Assembly: GCA_018895795.1 (NCBI GenBank)
Contig: JAHINZ010000358.1
Coordinates: 1-8,539, forward strand
DNA length: 8,539 nucleotides
Direction: 5' to 3'
Origin: Alphaproteobacteria bacterium
Lineage (GTDB): Bacteria > Pseudomonadota > Alphaproteobacteria > Caulobacterales > Caulobacteraceae
A model generated the notes under the pieces. That model saw only the letters and a program-made list of their open reading frames with translations. It was not told the DNA's origin and did not search any database. This document shows, piece after piece, positions 5,850-8,539 of the stretch. A program made the position numbers and the translations under genes. Numbering within the stretch: the first letter of the stretch is position 1; each line of letters opens with the position of its first letter.

Positions 5850-5954
5850 CCTCCCCCTTCGGGGGAGGTGGCCCAGAGGGCCGGAGGGGGCTCGCGCGGC
5901 CTAAGCCGAGTAGACCCCCTCAGTCGCTCCGCGACAGCTTCCCCAGAGGGGGAG
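5850..5954. repeat. Palindromic intergenic repeat element 2 (paired inverted REP-like units)
   Basis: About 105 bp between two convergent stop codons. The left hairpin is CCTCCCCC/GGGGGAGG (5850-5857 and 5861-5868, loop TTC). The middle has AGGGGG (5885-5890) facing CCCCCT (5915-5920), with CGGC/GCCG inside (5897-5900 and 5905-5908). On the right are GTCGC/GCGAC (5923-5927 and 5931-5935, loop TCC) and CTTCCCC/GGGGGAG (5938-5944 and 5948-5954, loop AGA, one G-T pair). CTCCCCC at the left end can also pair with GGGGGAG at the right end, so the whole is an inverted pair of units. No clear T run is present, but position suggests it also separates transcription of the esterase and rnr. Confidence 0.78.
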
Positions 5955-5970
5955 CATCATCCACAGCAAC

Positions 5971-8286
5971 TTACCGCCGCTTGCCGCGCCGCACGCCCTT
6001 GGGCAGGCCGCCGCGCGGCTTGACCGCCGCCTGACGCCTCGCGCCCAGGCGGGGCAGCGGGGCCTTGGGGTCGGCGGGCAGGGGCGGGGTCAGCATCTCG
6101 AACAGCAGGCCGCCGGTCACCGGGGTGGCCTCGACCAGTTTGACCTCGACCTGCAGGCCCAGCGGCCAGCGCTTGCCGGTGCGCTCCCCGACCAGGGCGT
6201 GCATGCGCTCGTCATGGACGAAGAACTCCTGGCCCAGGGTCGAGACCGGGATCAGGCCGTCGGCGCCGGTCTCGTCCAGCTTCACGAACAGGCCAAAGCG
6301 GGTGACGCCGGTGATGCGGCCGTTGAAGGTCGCCCCCACCCGGTCGGACAGGAAGGCGGCGATATAGCGGTCGGTGGCGTCGCGCTCGGCGGCCATGGCC
6401 CGGCGCTCGGCGAAGGTGATGACCTCGGCCGTGTCCTTGATCTGGCTGATGTCCTGATCGGTCAGGCCGTCGCTTCCCAGATTCAGGGCGCGGATCAGGG
6501 CCCGGTGGACGATCAGGTCGGCATAGCGGCGGATCGGGCTGGTGAAGTGGGCGTACTTGGCCAGGTTCAGGCCGAAATGGCCCAGATTGTCCGAGCTGTA
6601 GTGGGCCTGCATCTGGGTGCGCAGCACCACCTCGTTGACGATGGCGGCGTGCGGCCCGTCGCGGGTTTCGTCCAGCAGCTTGTTGAAGCGGTGGGTCTGG
6701 GGCGCCTCGCCCTTGCTCCACTTGATCTCCAGCGTCGCCAGAAACTCGGCCAGGTTCTGCACCTTCTCCTGGCTGGGCGTGTCGTGGACGCGATAGATCA
6801 GCGGCGTGCGCTTGGCTTCCAGGCTCTCGGCGGCCGAGACATTGGCCTGGATCATCATCTCCTCGATCAGCTTGTGGGCCTCGAGGCTGGGGCGGCGGTT
6901 GATCGAGGCGATCTCGCCCTCGCGGGTGATGACGATCTTGCGCTCGTCGCTCTCGATGGCCAGGGGCGAGCGGATCTCGCGTCCCTTGCCCATCAGCCGG
7001 AAGGCGGTCCACAGCGGTTTCAGGACCGGGTCCAGCAGCGGACCGGCCTTGTCGCCGTCCTGGCCGTCGGGCGGGACCACGCCGTCGATGGCGGCCTGGG
7101 CCTGCTCATAGGACAGCTTGGCGGCGCTGCGCATCAGGCCGCGCACGAAGCGGTGGCTCTTCTTGCGGCCATTGGCGTCGAACACCATCCGCACCGCCAG
7201 GGTGGCGCGGTTCTCGCCTTCGCGCAGTGAGCAAAGGCCGTTGGACAGCACCTCGGGCAGCATCGGCTCGACCCGGTCGGGGAAATAGACGCTGTTGCCC
7301 TTCTCGCGGGCTTCCTTGTCGAGGGCCGAGCCGGGGCGGACATAGGCGGCGACGTCGGCGATGGCCACCCAGACGATCCAGCCGTCCGGATTGCCGGCGT
7401 CGGGGTCGGGATGGGCATAGACGGCGTCGTCATGGTCGCGGGCGTCGACCGGATCGATGGTGATGAACGGCAGGTCGCGCAGGTCGTCGCGCCCTTCCAG
7501 GGTGGGCGGCTTGGCGGCGGCCGCCTCGGCCTCGGCCTCTTCCGAAAAGCCGGTCGGGATGCCGTGGCTGTGGATGGCGATCAAGGATGCGGCGCGCGGA
7601 TCGTCCTCGCGGCCCACCACCTCCAGCACCTTGCCCTGTTTGGGACCATAGCGACCGGCGGCCGTGCCGACCTGGGCGATGACCAGATCGCCGTCCTTGA
7701 GGTCCTTGGCCTCCTGCTCGTTGAGGATCAGGCTTTCCTTGGACTTGCGGTCCACCGGCTCGACGCGGATCTCGCGGCGGTGCTTGCGGATCACGCCGAG
7801 GATCTTGTGGGCGCTCTGGCCCAGCTTCTTGATCAGTCGGGCTTCCATCTCGCCGTTTTCGAGGCGCTCGAAGCGCACCAGCAGGCGGTCGCCCATGCCC
7901 GGCGCGCCGCCGGCGTTCTCGTTGCGGGCCGGCGACAGCCGCACCAGCGGCGCATCGTCGCCCGACTTGGTCAGCTTGACGAACATGTCGCCGTCATTGT
8001 CGCGATCGACCACGTCGACCACGCCCACCGGCGGCAGCGAGCCGGCCTCGGCGAAGCCCTTGCGGCCGCGCTTGCCCAGATCGCCCGAGGCTTCCAACTC
8101 ACGCAGCATTTCGCGCAGGGCCCGGCGATCGACGCCCTTGAGCCCGAAGTGGCGGGCGATGTCCGCCTTGCCGCTCTCGCCGGCGCTGCGCAGGAAGGCC
8201 AGCAGGGTCTCGCGATCCGGCAAGCCTTGCGGCGGCTTGGGAGCGGCGGGGAATTTCGACGATTTGGGCGAGCGCGGTTTAGCCAT
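5971..8286 (-). CDS. rnr: Ribonuclease R
   Basis: A 771-residue 3'-to-5' exoribonuclease of the RNB (RNase II/R) family, cytoplasmic, which degrades structured RNA and takes part in RNA quality control. Order of domains: a basic start, a winged-helix-like region (about 22-80), cold-shock-type OB domains (about 85-245), the RNB catalytic domain (about 265-600) and an S1 domain (about 648-731, NGRITGVTRFGLFVKL). The tail is very basic (KPRGGLPKGVRRGKRR). The catalytic motif TIDPVDARDHDDAVY (276-290) carries Asp278, Asp284, Asp286 and Asp287, matching the four metal-binding aspartates of E. coli RNase R. HFTSPIRRYADLIVHRAL (580-597) is a strong family signature. I chose the ATG at 8286 (MAKPRS); AGGA sits only 1 base upstream, which is unusually close. 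The frame stays open to an ATG at 8451, but those 55 residues lack family character and lie in the divergent intergenic region. Confidence 0.96.
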   Translation of the reverse strand: MAKPRSPKSSKFPAAPKPPQGLPDRETLLAFLRSAGESGKADIARHFGLKGVDRRALREMLRELEASGDLGKRGRKGFAEAGSLPPVGVVDVVDRDNDGDMFVKLTKSGDDAPLVRLSPARNENAGGAPGMGDRLLVRFERLENGEMEARLIKKLGQSAHKILGVIRKHRREIRVEPVDRKSKESLILNEQEAKDLKDGDLVIAQVGTAAGRYGPKQGKVLEVVGREDDPRAASLIAIHSHGIPTGFSEEAEAEAAAAKPPTLEGRDDLRDLPFITIDPVDARDHDDAVYAHPDPDAGNPDGWIVWVAIADVAAYVRPGSALDKEAREKGNSVYFPDRVEPMLPEVLSNGLCSLREGENRATLAVRMVFDANGRKKSHRFVRGLMRSAAKLSYEQAQAAIDGVVPPDGQDGDKAGPLLDPVLKPLWTAFRLMGKGREIRSPLAIESDERKIVITREGEIASINRRPSLEAHKLIEEMMIQANVSAAESLEAKRTPLIYRVHDTPSQEKVQNLAEFLATLEIKWSKGEAPQTHRFNKLLDETRDGPHAAIVNEVVLRTQMQAHYSSDNLGHFGLNLAKYAHFTSPIRRYADLIVHRALIRALNLGSDGLTDQDISQIKDTAEVITFAERRAMAAERDATDRYIAAFLSDRVGATFNGRITGVTRFGLFVKLDETGADGLIPVSTLGQEFFVHDERMHALVGERTGKRWPLGLQVEVKLVEATPVTGGLLFEMLTPPLPADPKAPLPRLGARRQAAVKPRGGLPKGVRRGKRR

Positions 8287-8453
8287 GTCCTGCAATAACC
8301 CGCCAGCGGGTCGGAAGGCCAAGAGAAACCTCCAGAACGGCCTGAACGTGTTGGCAGACCCATTGAGGGGCGATAGGTCTTTGCCTCCGCCCGGCCACCT
8401 TTGCGGGCGACACTCGCGCCGCCCTAGCCTTGCCCGTCGCACAGGAACCACCC
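8287..8453. other. Divergent intergenic region, rnr and exported-protein gene
   Basis: This 167-bp gap must hold promoters for both flanking genes. On the plus strand TTGCGG (8401-8406) and CCCTAG (8422-8427), 15 bases apart, are a weak match to the Caulobacter-type -35/-10 pattern. On the minus strand I found only poor candidates. No repeat element of the kind seen at 2934 or 5850 is present. Confidence 0.3.
8443..8446 (+). promoter_or_regulatory. Ribosome binding site of the right-edge gene
   Basis: AGGA lies 7 bases before the ATG at 8454, good Shine-Dalgarno spacing that supports this start. Confidence 0.6.
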
Positions 8454-8539
8454 ATGACCTTGAACGCCCGCGGCCGCGCCGTCCTGCTTTCGCTGCTGCT
8501 CTGCGGCGCCGCCGCGCCCGCCCTGGCCCAGACCGCTCA
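8454..8539 (+). CDS. 5' end of an exported protein of unknown function, partial
   Basis: Only the first 28 codons are in the window. They read MTLNARGRAVLLSLLLCGAA followed by APALAQTA: a short positive region, a leucine-rich core and an ALA-Q cleavage site after about residue 26, which is a clear Sec signal peptide. A cysteine lies in the hydrophobic core (CGAA), but the sequence before it (LSLLLC) is only a partial lipobox, so a lipoprotein is possible but less likely than signal peptidase I cleavage. The mature protein begins at the window edge and nothing can be said of its function. The gene diverges from rnr and has its own ribosome binding site. Confidence 0.75.
   Translation, partial: MTLNARGRAVLLSLLLCGAAAPALAQTA

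Noticed and set aside
6199..8298. Two long plus-strand open frames opposite rnr (6199-7230 and 7411-8298)
   Set aside because: They are shadows of the RNase R codons; the translations are repetitive and lack recognisable domains.
8287..8451. N-terminal extension of RNase R to the ATG at 8451
   Set aside because: The 55 residues do not resemble the family N-terminus and would consume the divergent promoter region; MAKPRS is the more typical start.

Overview
The window is GC-rich DNA whose genes look alphaproteobacterial, most likely from a Caulobacter relative. Three things suggest this. The truncated gene at the left edge resembles the N-terminal lipopolysaccharide-binding region of the Caulobacter S-layer protein RsaA. 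Ribosomal protein L33 is the cysteine-free alphaproteobacterial form. Two C/G-rich palindromic intergenic repeats look like those scattered through Caulobacter genomes. The assignment rests on recalled family features, not on a database search.

Layout, left to right: (1) the 3' end of a plus-strand gene with an RsaA-type surface-anchoring domain; (2) a strong bidirectional terminator; (3) rpmG (L33, 55 aa) on the minus strand with a visible promoter and a hairpin over its ribosome binding site; (4) a NUDIX hydrolase with an interrupted Nudix box, minus strand; (5) an exported M20D amidohydrolase, plus strand; (6) a palindromic repeat element; (7) a small membrane protein with a K+-channel-like pore loop, plus strand, whose 3' end overlaps by about 104 bp the end of (8) a class I PLP-dependent aminotransferase, minus strand; (9) a divergent exported SGNH/CE2-type carbohydrate esterase, plus strand; (10) a second palindromic element between convergent genes; (11) rnr (RNase R), minus strand; (12) the start of a divergent exported protein running off the right edge.

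The genes do not form one pathway. rnr, the NUDIX gene and rpmG are all on the minus strand; in several alphaproteobacteria these three are close neighbours (topA-rnr-...-NUDIX-rpmG), so this may be that housekeeping block opened up by four unrelated genes. The M20 hydrolase, the esterase and the last gene carry signal peptides, and the first gene probably encodes a surface protein, so much of the window serves the envelope. Gaps between genes are short (the longest is about 228 bp, filled mostly by a repeat). No tRNA, rRNA, CRISPR array, transposase or phage gene was seen. No complete new defence or mobile system is evident. The most unusual items are the C-terminal RsaA-like domain, the non-canonical channel filter, the hairpin over the rpmG ribosome binding site and the inverted palindromic elements.
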